Below are positions 47,091 to 58,233 of a DNA stretch of 64,000 bases, in pieces. The notes beneath the pieces are model-generated. The model saw only the letters and a program-made list of their open reading frames with translations. It was not told the origin of the DNA and ran no database searches. The stretch is from assembly GCA_001632435.1 (NCBI GenBank), contig KV423986.1, positions 62,001 to 126,000 of the forward strand, written 5' to 3'. Positions within the stretch are counted from its first letter, which is position 1. Each line of letters starts with the position of its first letter. Position numbers and translations under genes: made by a program. The stretch is from Calocera cornea HHB12733. Taxonomy: Eukaryota > Basidiomycota > Dacrymycetes > Dacrymycetales > Dacrymycetaceae.

Positions 47091-49263
47091 ATGGCCGACA
47101 CCGACCCCAGGTTTACTCGTCTGAAGACCGACCCACGCTTTAGGCGCCTCCATAAGAAAGAGTCGCAAGTCAAAGTCGACCCTCGGTTCAAGTCTCTATT
47201 CCAGGAGGGTTCCTTAGAGCAGGCATCTGCGCGCCCCTCAGGTATGCGAGTTCGTCGCCGGGCAGGTCTGCATCAGCACTGACATATGCCTGACTATAGT
47301 GGACAAATATGGCAGGCGTCAGAAGAAAACCCGCGCTCGAGATCAGCTTCGTCGCTATTACCGGCTGGACGATGACGAGAATGAGACGGCGCCTGCTGTG
47401 GATCTCGCTCGAGGGACAGTGTTGATGGAGAGCTCAGATGAAGAGGAAGACGACAAGAGCGGAATTGACGAAGAGCTTGCAGAAGAAGAGATCGTTCTGG
47501 AACGCAGAGCTGGTGTATCGAGAAAGCCATCGGTACGAGACGTAGGCGAAATCGACTTGGATGAGGCCGCGTTCCCCGAACTGGAGGCCCAAGCAGCCGC
47601 CTATTCTGCGGTGACAGAAGAACCGCTACAGGACCTCCTCTCAGGAGAGGAGACTTCTCGTCTTGCTGTCGTCAATCTGGACTGGGACAACGTTCAAGCC
47701 AGTGACCTGTACAAGGTCTTCTCCTCCGTGGCGAGTGCACCAGCATCTGGCCCCAGTATCTTAACCGAGCGCAAGATTCTCAACGTCCGTGTGTATCCCA
47801 GCGACTTTGGGAAGGAGCGGTTGAAGCAGGAGGAAACGCAGGGTCCTCCGACTGAGGTGTTCAGATCCCAGCAATCTGGCTTGGTTCGCGATGGAGAGGA
47901 TGTTATTGAAGTGGACGACGGGGCCGAGTATGATAACGATGCCCTCCGCCAATACCAGCTGGATCGCCTGAGGTGATATTGCTCTTGTACCGCACACCCA
48001 GTTACTGATGCGACTCGCAGATACTACTATGCGATCGTGACCTGCGACTCCCCAGCAACTGCATCGCTCATATACAGCGAGCTGGATGGGACAGAGCTTG
48101 AACGAACAGCTAACGTCCTTGACCTGAGATACGTCCCGGATCACATGGAGTTTGATGAGGCTCCTCGCGAGGAGGCTGTCGAAGATAACGGACTTACTCG
48201 TGCGCTTGACTTTCAAACTCCCGTAAGCACGAACATATCCGAACGATTGAACCGCCTCTTATCGTGCACATCAGGCGCTCCGGCACTCCAAAGTCAAGCT
48301 GACGTGGGATGAAGACGACCCTAAACGCAATCGTCTAATGAGGCGCCCTTTGACGCGCAAAGAGATTGACGAAACGGATTTCAAAGCATATATTGCCTCC
48401 TCGGAGAGCGAAGAAGACAATGATGATACTGGGTTACGACGAGACAAACTTCGGAGTCTTTTGTTGGGCGACGTGGACGAGCTGCAAACCACTGCGGGAT
48501 GGGCTACGGATGCCAAGAGAAGAGACGATATGGAAGTCACTTTCTTGCCCGGCTTGAGCGCTGTGGTGGAGGATCAAGACAGTGACCTCGAGGAGAGTAC
48601 TTTGGACCGATATCAACGAAAGCAGAAGCAGAAGCACACGGACAGGAAAGCTGCTAAACGAGGGAAGCCGCTCGAAAGCGTGGCATTGTTGGAAGAACGC
48701 GACGACTTTTTTGAGCAGGAAGGACCGATCCCTTCGCAGCGTTCAGATAACATCGACCGGCCCTCTGATTCTGTCGCAAGCAAGGACGAATTGGCCCTTA
48801 TTCTCGATACTGATGCTCAGGGTGGTACACAGCACTTTGATATGCATGCCATTCTTCGAGCTGAGAAGGCCAAAGGGAAGAAACGTCGACGACAAGGCAA
48901 GAAGGATTTCCGCCCGGACACTAGAGACGACGCATTTGTCTTGGATGTAGCAGATCCTCGCTTTATCTCTTTGCATAACGACACGGCATTCGCGCTCGAC
49001 CCCAGCCATCCGAAGTAAGTCGTTCCAACGGCCAAGGTAACTTCCATGGCTAAGATCCCACGTTTTGCTGCAGATTTAGGAAAACCAAAGGCATGTCATC
49101 TCTTCTCGAGGAGAGATCGATCCTCCGCAGTATTCAGCAACCTCAGACGGAGTCCTCCGTCGTTGCACGGACAGCCGGAGGTCCAAAGGTACAAACGCGC
49201 GGCAAAGCAGAGTACGAGACAGAGGATGGTGGACGACATTCAAAGAGGCGGCGAAGGCTCTAG
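47091..49263 (+). CDS. ESF1: pre-rRNA processing protein ESF1
   Basis: Nucleolar factor needed for 18S rRNA production. Starts MADTDPRFTRLKTDPRFRRL, the repeated DPRF motif of ESF1. Then VDKYGRRQKKTRARDQLRRY, a long acidic region (ESSDEEEDDKSGIDEE), RLAVVNLDWDNVQASDLYKV, LNVRVYPSDFGKERL and YYAIVTCDSPATASLIYSEL. The ESF1 C-terminal half follows with acid/basic tracts, and a NUC153-type end DPRFISLHNDTAFALDPSHP joined to FRKTKGMSSLLEERS. Terminates in a basic tail KRRRRL at 49261. Five or more exons; about 640-650 residues. Confidence 0.93.
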
Positions 49264-49321
49264 ACGGAGGCGGGACAGAGTATCTGTTAGTGACGAAATG
49301 TATTAAGAGTCGCTCCTCTAC

Positions 49322-49895
49322 TTATTCGGTGGATAAGGGCCGTGGCTTTTTGAAGAATGCCAGGCGACGCTCCTCCCTATCCTCTGGCCCTTCAAAGTCC
49401 CTCACACCCCCGGTCAAGCTTTTACCCGTGACATCGAAACCTCCAACGAGCCCGCCTAAGATAGCGCATGATGCCACGGCCGTCGGGATCGACCGTGCTG
49501 TGCTGGTTATGAGCTGAACGCGTATCCAACTAGGCCAACGGGACTCACCTCGAATGCCAGCCAAGAATCCGGCCGCGCAACCACCCGCTGCACCATTCCA
49601 AGCGTCATCTGTCGCCCTTGCGTTCGCTATGGATGCTTCAGTGTATGAGAAAACAGCACCCATGGCAGCTAGAGATGGAACGAGATTTCAGGATGTACTC
49701 GGCTCACGTTGCAAGAGAATTCATACCAAAGAAGCCAATAGTGCTACCTGTGCGGGTTAGGACACCTGCTGCTCCTTTCCCATGTGTCTCTAAGGCATTC
49801 TGTACCGAGCTGAAAACAAGCCCTACACCAGCGCTTTGAAGGCCAACAAATGCTGCTCGTTGTAGTGCAGGCTTCTGCTCATATTCGTCGGCCAT
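49322..49895 (-). CDS. complex I subunit, NDUFA11 / B14.7-like, Tim17 family
   Basis: Membrane-arm accessory subunit of mitochondrial NADH:ubiquinone oxidoreductase. Exon 1 49895-49727 starts MADEYEQKPALQRAAFVGLQ; donor TTTG|GTATGA joins to 49668 giving IGFF-AAMGAVFSYTEASIAN. A further splice joins GCAAGFLAGIR to ARSIPTAVASCAILGG, and the gene ends KKPRPLSTE at 49322. Four hydrophobic Gly/Ala-rich helices and the AGG/GGL motifs are those of the Tim17/22/23 fold; ANARATDDAWNGAAGGCAAG is characteristic of the fungal 21.3-kDa-type complex I subunit. A Tim-translocase subunit is less likely. Confidence 0.83.
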
Positions 49896-49989
49896 TTCGA
49901 AAGGTGATTGATTGCCTGGCGTGAAGCTGCCTGCGGACCCTTGTTCTCAATGCGTTGTCTGACAGTGGCGACTTGCGGGTTTCATACCA

Positions 49990-50750
49990 CGGGTTTGCTT
50001 CCGCTACCTACTTCACCTCGGCTCGGTGGTTTTTTTGCGTCGAGTGTGTTGCTTCCGTTCAATCATATGCCTCCGGGTCCCAGGTTGCTTCAGCCGCATG
50101 GTCTGCCTCCGTCTCACAGCCTTCCTCCGTTTTTACTTGCCTCGGCCTTTGTTGTGCTCATTTGTTTCTGCTCAGGTCCCTCCCTCATTACTTTGCTTCC
50201 GTCAATTTACAATAGCTGGTTTAGCACCACGGTTGCTTCCTCCTCCCTATTCTTTTCCCGCTCCCCATTCTGTTTCCGCTTCCCTATTTGAGTCCGTGGC
50301 ATTTTGCTTCCGCTTGAGTGCTTGCTTCCCTTATGGCGTTTGCTTCCGCTTCAACAGTTGCTTCCGTTTCTATATCTACGTCCGCTGTACCACTTGCTTC
50401 CGCTCTGTTATTGGCTTCCGATCGCGCATGTGCCAACGGTTGTTCCTTGCTTCCGTCAAACAGCCTGCTTCCCCTTCATCTTCTGCATCTGCTCTATGGC
50501 ATACCTCCGCACCACCATCTGCCTTCGCTTGATAAGATGCCTCTGGAGCAGCAGCTTCTTCACTTCCGCGTGCGTAATGGTCGCCTTGTTTTGGCTTCGG
50601 GCGGCTTCTTGCGTTCATTTGGGTGTGTGTTTCCTCTCCTGCTGGCGGTCTTTCTGCTTCGGTTCAAGATCCTTTTGCTCCCGCTTCCGCGCTTACTGCT
50701 TCCGCTCAAATAGCTCTGCTTCCGTCCCGGCATCTCTTTACTCCCGTTTT
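49990..50750 (+). repeat. 18-nt degenerate repeat array, forward orientation
   Basis: Longest one-direction array. Around 50301-50428 seven consecutive units are exactly 18 nt: cores TGCTTCCGCT, TGCTTCCCTT, TGCTTCCGCT, TGCTTCCGTT, TACGTCCGCT, TGCTTCCGCT, GGCTTCCGAT, each followed by eight unrelated bases. Elsewhere the period slips to 17-20. It fills the gap between the complex I subunit and NudC and ends about 100 bases before the NudC ATG. Confidence 0.88.
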
Positions 50751-50847
50751 CTCACGCAAGCGATTGTCGAGCCTCTCGCTGTGAGACGCTGGCAATGGAC
50801 ACCGCCACCCTTCGGGGCCCTTCCTCCGTAACCGTCGCTTGCCCCCA

Positions 50848-51738
50848 ATGTCTACGAAGTCATACGATGGCATGACGAAAGAGGAGCGCGATGTACACGA
50901 TTCCGACAAGAGGGAGAGCGAAAAGAAGGAGCAAGAGGGTGACCAGGGAATACAACGAGTTGTGAAACACGTCTCACTTCTTTCCAGCGCTGCCTTACCG
51001 CTGGACACAAGAGCTGAGCGAGGTCTCTATCGCTCTCCCCGTGCCTAAAGGGACACGGGGAAAAGATCTTCGTGTCAAGATCCAGAAGAAGTTCCTGAGC
51101 GTTGCCCTGAAAGGTACCGAACCAGTCATGGAAGGCGACCTTTGTAAGGAAATCAAGGTGGAGGATAGCACTTGGACAATCGGTGTTGTGTCCTGTCAAG
51201 GTGCCAACGGCTGAGATGCTGACATCGGCCGCAGAGGATCAGTCAATGCTCTGCATTCATCTTGAGAAGCTGAACAAGATGCAGTGGTGGGAGAATGTGC
51301 TCACGCACCACCCAAAGATCGACACCACCAAGATCCAGCCGGAGAACAGCAAGCTATCAGATCTGGATGGGGAGACTCGGTGAGTCGGCTCCCTTTACCT
51401 GCGGGCTCGCGGCTTCTAACGAGAGGATTCTCAGAGGTATGGTTGAGAAGATGATGGTACCTTGGCTATCCTCAGTCGTCTTAGGCATACTCACCAGATC
51501 CCCGTTTAGTTCGACCAACAGCAGAAAGTGAGCGTCCATTTTGGATAGAGTGCCTGGCCCATCTAATGCCTTTACAGCAAATGGGAAAACCGACTTCGGA
51601 CGAGGCGAAGAAGGCGGAGGTATGCACGCATGGAATATATGCCGGTGATTCATGATACTCATGAGGAATGCAAAGGCGCTGAAGAAGTTTCAAGCTGCGC
51701 ATCCAGAGATGGACTTTTCTCAAGCCAAGCTCAACTAG
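50848..51738 (+). CDS. NudC-type nuclear movement protein (CS/p23-like co-chaperone)
   Basis: Hsp90-linked chaperone of the dynein pathway, needed for nuclear migration in hyphae. Starts [20 protein letters not shown]. The first splice joins KKEQE-A to [20 protein letters not shown], the start of the CS domain. Then [53 protein letters not shown] and [20 protein letters not shown] are near-invariant NudC blocks. Small exons follow ([22 protein letters not shown]) and the end [20 protein letters not shown]. Around 190-200 residues, the short fungal form. The promoter is squeezed against an 18-nt repeat array. Confidence 0.93.
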
Positions 51739-52764
51739 TACAACATGGCGGTCATGTCTATCCCTCCGAGCGACCACCACTCAAGCCGACAATGTCGGCT
51801 TACCTCACTGCTTTCATCTTGATTCCTTCGTAATATCTTCGAGTTATACAGTACTACTGTCAACCATACGCAGTCGATATTGCTTCGTCCTGGCCCCGAC
51901 TTCTAAGATGAAGATCCTGTGCGACACGGCTGACCGACCGTGGGTGTGCTGGGGTCGTGCCTCTTTGATCTCTCCGCCTTTCTTTGCTATCGAACGAGCT
52001 TTCCAACATCTGGATGCTGTGTGGACGGTCTCATAACCAGGTCTCAGACGGATATGCTGTTGGATGACACAGCTGGTCAACGGCTTTGATCAACAGGTCA
52101 TCTTGTCCAGTGGATATCTCTTTTCATTCGCGCATGGGCTGTGGCCATTATCGCGACCACATAAGGGCCAGTGAAATCAGTGTACATAGATGATGCATAC
52201 ACGTCAGGGATGTGTAAAGCTTGAATGATGCATTCCGTTTACTTCTGCATCGGCGTCAAGACAGACAGGGAAGGTTTCGGAGCCGGAGAATATTCGCTTA
52301 CGACATTAGCTATGGTTTCGGAACCGGAGCAACTTCGCCTCCGGTCTCTTCAGCTCCGAAGGCGACGCGTCAAGACACACAGCGAGGGTCCTTCGGAGAC
52401 AGAATCTCTTCGCTTGCGGTACGGAGCTCACTCCGTCTACTCCCGTGTTCAGGCCGAAGCCGGAACATCTTCACTACCGCGGCCGCGGTGCAGAGAATCG
52501 TAAGCTGCGACCGCGCCAGAGCAATCGGTTGTACCGCGTTCTTCACGCAAGCTCCCGCTTCTTCCCAGGAGCAGTAACTTACCATTAACTGTTCTGTGAA
52601 GGGGGATCTGCAGGGGAGACTTCATGGGGGAGATATGAACAAAAATTACCCGCCACCAAGCGTGCAGCAGCGAATAGTTGCTCCTCTTCCGCCGGTCAGC
52701 CTTTCTGGTGGGACCTGCTCATGCGCACAAAGTATCAGAGTCCCATTGGTTGTCTGTGACGGGG
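51739..52764. other. gene-free flank of the transposon nest
   Basis: No supported gene. 52250-52500 has several TTCGGAGCCGGAG / TTCGGAACCGGAG repeats of unknown origin. The inverted arm that starts at or before 52765 may extend into this stretch; its mirror lies beyond the window end. Confidence 0.45.
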
Positions 52765-53196
52765 CTTTCGGCAAGAAAGGCCGGAGTGGGGCAGAGATGG
52801 CACCAAAGTCAGGACAGACCCCACCGCGTGCAGACAAACTTTGGCTGTTTCGCTTCCAGGCTGCCATCACCGGTTTCCACACGGGCTCAGGCTCCTATTA
52901 ATAAGGTGTAAGAGATATGTCGGAACATTGCACATCAACAGATTCTGCCAGAGCAAGTTTTGGTTCATTCCGAATGCCGTGTATGACACACTTGTATACA
53001 ACCAGTACGCCCGTGGTGTTAATGCTCTATGGTAACGGTCCTGCAGCATTGCCTCCTTCCGCGTAACCAACAGAACAAATTGACACTGTTTGGTCTGTGC
53101 TCCTCCAGGCCAGCCACCACCAGGGTCCAGTTCAATCTGATGATACATTAGGGTACTATTGGTTGTCTATCACCAGGGGACCCTGACTGGACCAGC

Positions 53197-53840
53197 CCTG
53201 GCAGAGATATGACCTAAAGTTGCAATGGAACAGATTGAGTCCAAGCCAACTTTTGCTCTATCTCCATGGGGAAGCCTACCCTGAGGGTTCTGCTGGTGTC
53301 CATGAAGGATTAGTGTACTATTGATGTTGTCCATCCAGGACTTCCCCAGGGCATCATCCCTGGCAGAGATCTGACAAAAAGTTGAAATGGAACAGATTGG
53401 GCCTGAACAAACTTTTGCTCTCCCTCCATGGGAAAGCCTTCCCAGGGGCTCGGGTGTGTTTTCACACTTCATCAACATCCCATGAATGAGGTCAATCAGG
53501 TACACTGCTGGGAAATGTCTCCTGCCAGAGATATGAGCAAAGTTGCAATGGAACAGATTGAACTTGAACAGATGTTTGCTCCTGCTCCCTCAGGACAGCT
53601 CCCCTGGGGGTTCTGCTGGTTCTCACACAAGAACACCATACCATGGATGATCTCCAGGCAGGGATACTCCAGGGCACCATCCCTGGCAGAGATATGACCC
53701 AAAGTTGCAATGGAACAGATTGAGTCCAAACAGACTTTTGCTCTATCTCCATGGGGAAGCCAACCTGAAAGGACCCCAGCTGAGGTCCTCACTGATTGAT
53801 CCTGTTGCTGGTAGGACTCCAAAGTACTGTTAAGACAGTT
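53197..53840. repeat. four tandem repeats of about 162 bp (left arm)
   Basis: Units start at 53197, 53359, 53521 and 53682 with CCTGGCAGAGATATGA, then AAAGTTGCAATGGAACAGAT, then TTTTGCTCTATCTCCATGGG and a GGGTTCTGCTGGT segment. Units differ by 10-30 percent, so the array is older than the arm duplication. A weaker partial unit may start near 52791. The mirror copy is at 62925-63568. Confidence 0.85.
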
Positions 53841-53998
53841 CTGTATTGCCAGAGGTCTGAAGTACAGTACTAGAGATGGAGTCAAAACAAAGGAAATGGA
53901 TAGGGACAACATGAGAAAGGATCTGACAAGAGGTAGGGGTGTAAGTCATGTGACCCAGGTGGTATACAACACAGTCAAGTCAAGGAAGGGTGCACAGC

Positions 53999-54477
53999 TG
54001 TCAGGGTACAGCCATAGACCACTTCTATTTTCTCTCTATCTCTGCACCTTCCCACTACTAGGTGATGATGTCATCGCTGTGGAGCCTCTATGAGGCAAGG
54101 ATGATATCATGAGGTGTCAGCTGTGACACTTGCACAGCATTACCATGATGTCATGGTCTGGACCCTAGGCCTGGACTCCCCAGTCCTGAGAGGGTCACCC
54201 ATGATGTCAGAGTGATGCAATACATGACTCCCCCTCTGTCATCAGCCACAGCATCATGACTCCCCTTCTCTTTCTCCTGTGCACCCCTCTGTGTATAAGT
54301 AGTTAGCACTTCCTGTGTTCTGATCCCTCAGACTTGGTCTCTGAGGATCCTCCACAGGCATACTGTAGGACAATCCCAACTGTCATCAAGTCAACCATCC
54401 CTGCCCTGCCCTTGTTAGTGTGACTCTTCCCTTCCTGCCTAGGTAGCAGCCTTACCAGAAGCCTGTGTGCCCTCACA
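53999..54477 (+). mobile_element. 479-bp non-autonomous DNA element with 5-bp target duplication
   Basis: Begins TGTCAGGGTACAGCC and ends GGCTTCTGGT-rich sequence whose inverted end reads TGTGAGGGCACACAGGC; the ends match 10 of 12 as TGTSAGGGYACA. It is flanked by the direct repeat ACAGC (53994-53998 and 54478-54482). No coding capacity. A 59-bp copy with its own GGTTT duplication at 58686 proves that these ends are the mobile unit. Confidence 0.8.
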
Positions 54478-54622
54478 ACAGCATGTGAAGGCATGGATAG
54501 GAAGTAGAAGGAAGAATTGGTAGTAGACAAGGGGAGGAGTCTTACACTCTGCCTCTCTAAGAACATGCTTACTTGAAGTTGAAAGAGGGTGTAGGAAGCA
54601 TGTACAAGGAGTGACAAATGCA

Positions 54623-54714
54623 TTGGGGTTCTTGGTGTAACAGCTAAAGGAATCTGTTCTGCTGATAACAATGCAGAGGTCTGGTGTTCAATCCCCACTG
54701 GGGTTGAATTTGGT
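54623..54714 (+). other. tRNA-like sequence, possible SINE head
   Basis: TTGGTGTAACAGCTAAAGG resembles a Pol III A box and GGTGTTCAATCCCC a B box, about 40 bases apart; between them CTGATAA resembles an Ile anticodon loop. The stems are too imperfect for a working tRNA, so a tRNA-derived SINE remnant is more likely. Confidence 0.35.
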
Positions 54715-54737
54715 CCTTTAGTCATATCTTCCAGCTT

Positions 54738-55630
54738 TCACTGCTGTTCCGTGGTTGGCAGGGAAAGATTGGCATAGGATGGGAGTTCTGGCATGAGGTT
54801 GGTGAGGCCATGAGAGACCCACAATCCCCTAACCAAATCTCCAACAACATATACATGTTCAGGAGCATGGTGCTTGTTGGCATGTTTTGGCAATGAGCAG
54901 GTTATCACAAGCTTCTTGGATATCAGACTGCATGTGTTGGACAAATGTAGCAGCTGCAGGTACATCCAATTCTTTGAGTTGTGTAGATTGGATGGGGGCA
55001 GGAGGTGTGGGGAGAAACCAAGTGTGAGCTGGAAAGGTGTCTTGTTGGTTAAAGCATTTGTGGTATTATTGTTGGCAAGCTCAATGCAAGGCAACACCTT
55101 ATTCCAGCCCTTCTGGTGCTGATCAAACATGATAGCACAAAAGTTTGTTTATGGTCTTGTTGGTGTGCTCACTTGCCCCATCCATCCAAGGATGATAAGC
55201 AGTTGACATCTTGATATTGGTGCCAACTGTCTTGTTGAGTGCTTACCAGAACTTGCTCACAAAGAGCTGATCACAATCTGACACAACTTCTTGTGGGATG
55301 CCCATGCCATGGCATACTGAGTTGTCAAAGAACAGCTGAGCCACATCTTCTGCAGTGTTGGAACTGTGCATTGGGAGAATGCAGACTTGGGAGGTAAGGC
55401 AACAGGTGATGGTGATGATCATGTCATAGCCTTTGGAAGTAACAAATGGACCAATGAAATCCATTGCAATGTGGGAGAATGGCTGCTGAGGTACTGCAAA
55501 AGTGTGTAAAGGACCAGCTGGCTTGGAGGTTCTGCTCTTGAAGCGCTGCCAGGAGTTGCAAGACTTGCAGTAGTTGTGCACAGTCTGCTGCATATGTGGC
55601 CAGAAAAAGGATTTCCTGACCACATCCAGC
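54738..55630 (-). pseudogene. Gypsy integrase core and C-terminus (broken)
   Basis: FFWPHMQQTVHNYCKSCNSW carries the CxxC of the integrase zinc motif. The catalytic core has FSHIAMDFIGPF (first Asp), VVSDCDQLFVSKFW (second Asp) and YHPWMDGASEHTNKTINKL (Glu) across a frame change near 55240. After a stop near 55130 the frame resumes with FDQHQKGWNKVLPCIELANN and TPFQLTLGFSPHL, the usual integrase C-terminal region, ending at 54738. Not functional as it stands. Confidence 0.8.
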
Positions 55631-55947
55631 TAGGGATGCCAAAGTCCAGTCCTGGTTTGGTTTGGTCCAGGACCGTTTGAGGTTTCAGCAGGAAGGCCAG
55701 TCTGGTCCAGTTCAAGTTCCAGTTCAACTCTGAACCGGTTCTGAACCGGTTCTGAACCAGTTCCAATATATTTGGGCACTTTGTTTAAATGTCTGACAAA
55801 AGTGTATCTAGAGCCTCCAGTAAATCTTGTTGCCATATTTCAGCAACTGCTTCCTGCACCCAGGCTGCATGATACACAGCCTGCTCTGCCTTTGTTAATC
55901 CTACCATGCACTCTTTTCAATAACCAGCCTTCAGGAACTGGAGTACT

Positions 55948-56388
55948 TCAAACCAGGTTGATGAGAGGTGATTTTGAGTTTTGGTGTCTGTATTGGAAGC
56001 ACTGCTCCAGACATGTTTCATGTTTGACTGCAGTTGCTGAGCCTTGAATTGCCATGTAGTCCATTGCCATTTGTGCAAGGCCTGGATAGTCAGATCTGTG
56101 TGCATGCCAGTATGCCAAAACATCAGGACTACCTGCATGTGGATGCCAAGTTGGTAGCTCTTGTAGGTACACAAGGTACTCTGGAGCAGTGCTAGTTGGA
56201 TCAAGCAGACCCCAGAGATCATTGTCATCACTGGTTGTGGTAGCCTCAGTCTGTGTTGGCGTGACTTGATAGAAGCGCTTGAATGTAGCAATGAAGGCAT
56301 TCTGAGCTTCCTGGGCAAAGGTGTACTGTGGATTGCTTGGTGACTTTGGAGTCCACCATTTCTCAAGATACTTCATCTGGATGTAACA
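55948..56388 (-). pseudogene. hAT transposase, C-terminal (hATC) fragment
   Basis: MKYLEKWWTPKSPSNP, then GSPDVLAYWHAHRSDYPGLA and QMAMDYMAIQGSATAVKHET, the hAT dimerisation region (W....YP.L...A.DY..I). It continues the transposase interrupted at 58230 by the pogo insertion. Confidence 0.8.
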
Positions 56389-56390
56389 TA

Positions 56391-58229
56391 GAGTACCAGT
56401 TAGTGGGCCAAATCAGTATCAGGGTCATTATCACTGCCACCATAGTGTGCAAACTTTTCACCTCAACATCTCACAAATCAGTGCCAATGGTCTCCAAAGA
56501 ACAACAAGTGCTACTGGCACTAGATGCCATCCGAGTCAACCCAAAATTATCCATTTGTGAGGCTGCAAAAGTCTTTGAAGCACCTTGCACAACAGTCCAG
56601 TGGAGAATGAGTGGTATTGCTGCAAAGGCTGATACCCGGAGCAAGCTTGCAGCTCTGACTGTGTCTGAGGAGGATGGGATTGTGCATCCTGCATCTGGAT
56701 TGAGAGGGTTTTCCCCACGGAGGACAGATGTGGAGGATATGGCAAATATGCTGTGGGCAAAGTGGGGCGATGGAGTGGTTGGGAAGAACTGGACCAATTG
56801 CCTCATCAAGTGACGCTCCGAGCTCAAAACACGGTTCTCTTGGCCATATGATCACCAGAGAGCATTGCAAGAAGATCCAGCAGTGTTGCACCCTGGCTGG
56901 AGCTTGTCAAGAATATGCAAGCAAAGTATGGGATCCACGACACCAATTTCTACAACTTTGACGAGACCGGCTTTCAGATGGGCATGGTCCAATCAACAGT
57001 TGTTGTAACATGCTTTGAGCGAACCAGCAAACCCAAAGCTATCCAGCCTGGTAACCGTGAATGGGCAACAGCAATATGCAGCATTTCAGCATATGGGCAT
57101 GTGGTGCCTCCATTTCTCTGCATTGCAGGCCAGCACCATCTTGCACCCTGGTACTTTCCGGGCAACATTCCACGGCATTGGGTTGTGAAGACCACACCAA
57201 AGGGCTGGACCAATAACAAAACTGGTCTGGAATGGCTGAAGCACTTTGATCAGCACACCCGAGCTTGCCAGATGGGTGAATGGAGAATGCTAGTGCTTGA
57301 TGGTCACAAAAGCCATGTGAATGCTGAGTTCAGTGAATACTGCAAGAACAGCAAGATCATTCCAATCTGTCTTCCAGTGCACTCCTCACATCTCACTCAG
57401 CTGCTTGATGTCAGCCTTTTTGGCCCATTGAAGAGGGTATATGGCAACCAAATCTCCTGCCTGATTGCAGCCCGCATCACTCATATCACAAAGGACAATT
57501 TCTTTCCAGCATTCCGAGCAGCATTTGACAAAACATTCACAACTCACAAGGTCAAAAGTGGTTTCCAGGGGGCTGGCCTTGTCCCATTCAACCCAGACAC
57601 TGTGTTGCTGAAGCTGGATGTACGCCTGCACACACCACCACATCAAATGACCCCAGATGGCCCTGTTCAGCCCTGGGTTTTGCAAACACCAAAGACCGCT
57701 ACCAAGGCACTTGCACAGTCAACTCTTATCAAGCACCGCATTTCCCAGCATCAAGGGAGCTCTCCCACACCAATCTATGAGTTGGTTGACCGCTTGGCAA
57801 AGGCAACAGTTGCTGTGAGCCATCAGCTCACACTTCTCAGCAGTAGGGTCACCCTACTTGAAGAGGCAAATGAAGCAGTTTTGAAGTGGCGGAGGGCAAA
57901 GCAAACTCAATTGCAAGATTCTGGAACTCTTACCGGTGAGGCTGCTGTCCAGCTCATGGCAGAAATGGGTGTTATTGAGGGGGACGGACACAATCAAGCT
58001 GCTGGAGACAGACCATTGAAGCGCCAAAAGACTGGCCTGCAGCTCTGTGGACTCTGCCGTACAGCAGGACACAACACCAGAACTTGCCCAGAGGCAGCTG
58101 ATGTAGATAGCTTGTCCGATGCCCATTCTGCTTGACATAATCCATAAATTGTGTTGAGTTATAGCAATGCAAAAGTTGCGGGTCCGACAATGTGACCTGC
58201 AAACTGATTCGGCCCACTAACTGGTACTC
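56391..58229 (+). mobile_element. pogo/Fot1-type DNA transposon inserted in the hAT
   Basis: Terminal inverted repeats GAGTACCAGTTAGTGGGCC (56391) and its reverse complement ending at 58229 extend to about 27 bp with few mismatches. TA on both sides (56389-56390, 58230-58231) is the TA target duplication of Tc1/mariner-pogo elements. 1,839 bp, one transposase gene on +. Confidence 0.9.
56487..58135 (+). pseudogene. pogo/Fot1-type DDE transposase with a stop and a frameshift
   Basis: Starts MVSKEQQVLLALDAIRVNPK (Psq-type helix-turn-helix), continues through a CENP-B-like segment (LRGFSPRRTDVEDMANMLWA), then meets an in-frame TGA at 56811 and a one-base frame change near 56890-56900. The rest is open to 58135: YNFDETGFQMGMV (first Asp), WRMLVLDGHKSHVNAEF (second Asp) and HLTQLLDVSLFGPLKRVYG (third Asp), a CxxC..H..C zinc-knuckle-like end (CGLCRTAGHNTRTCPEA). 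An unrecognised intron could in principle explain the break, but conserved coding sequence continues through it. Confidence 0.82.
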
Positions 58230-58233
58230 TACG

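Larger units (their letters stand above)
52765..54478 (+). repeat. left arm of a large inverted duplication
   Basis: Every position x pairs with position 116765-x on the other strand, from 54478/62287 outwards to the window end (52765/64000), with no indel and, where compared, no mismatch. At least 1,714 bp. Inner edge coincides with one end of a 479-bp transposable element. Contains four tandem 162-bp units at 53197-53840. Confidence 0.93.

Noticed and set aside
49990..50750. Repeat core plus variable spacer resembling a CRISPR array
   Set aside because: Units are only 18 nt, cores are degenerate, orientation flips in sister arrays, no cas genes, and the genome is eukaryotic.
50026..50831. 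Long open frames with CFRxxx / LPLxxx hexapeptides
   Set aside because: All three frames show the same periodicity because the DNA unit is 18 nt; stops are simply rare in it.
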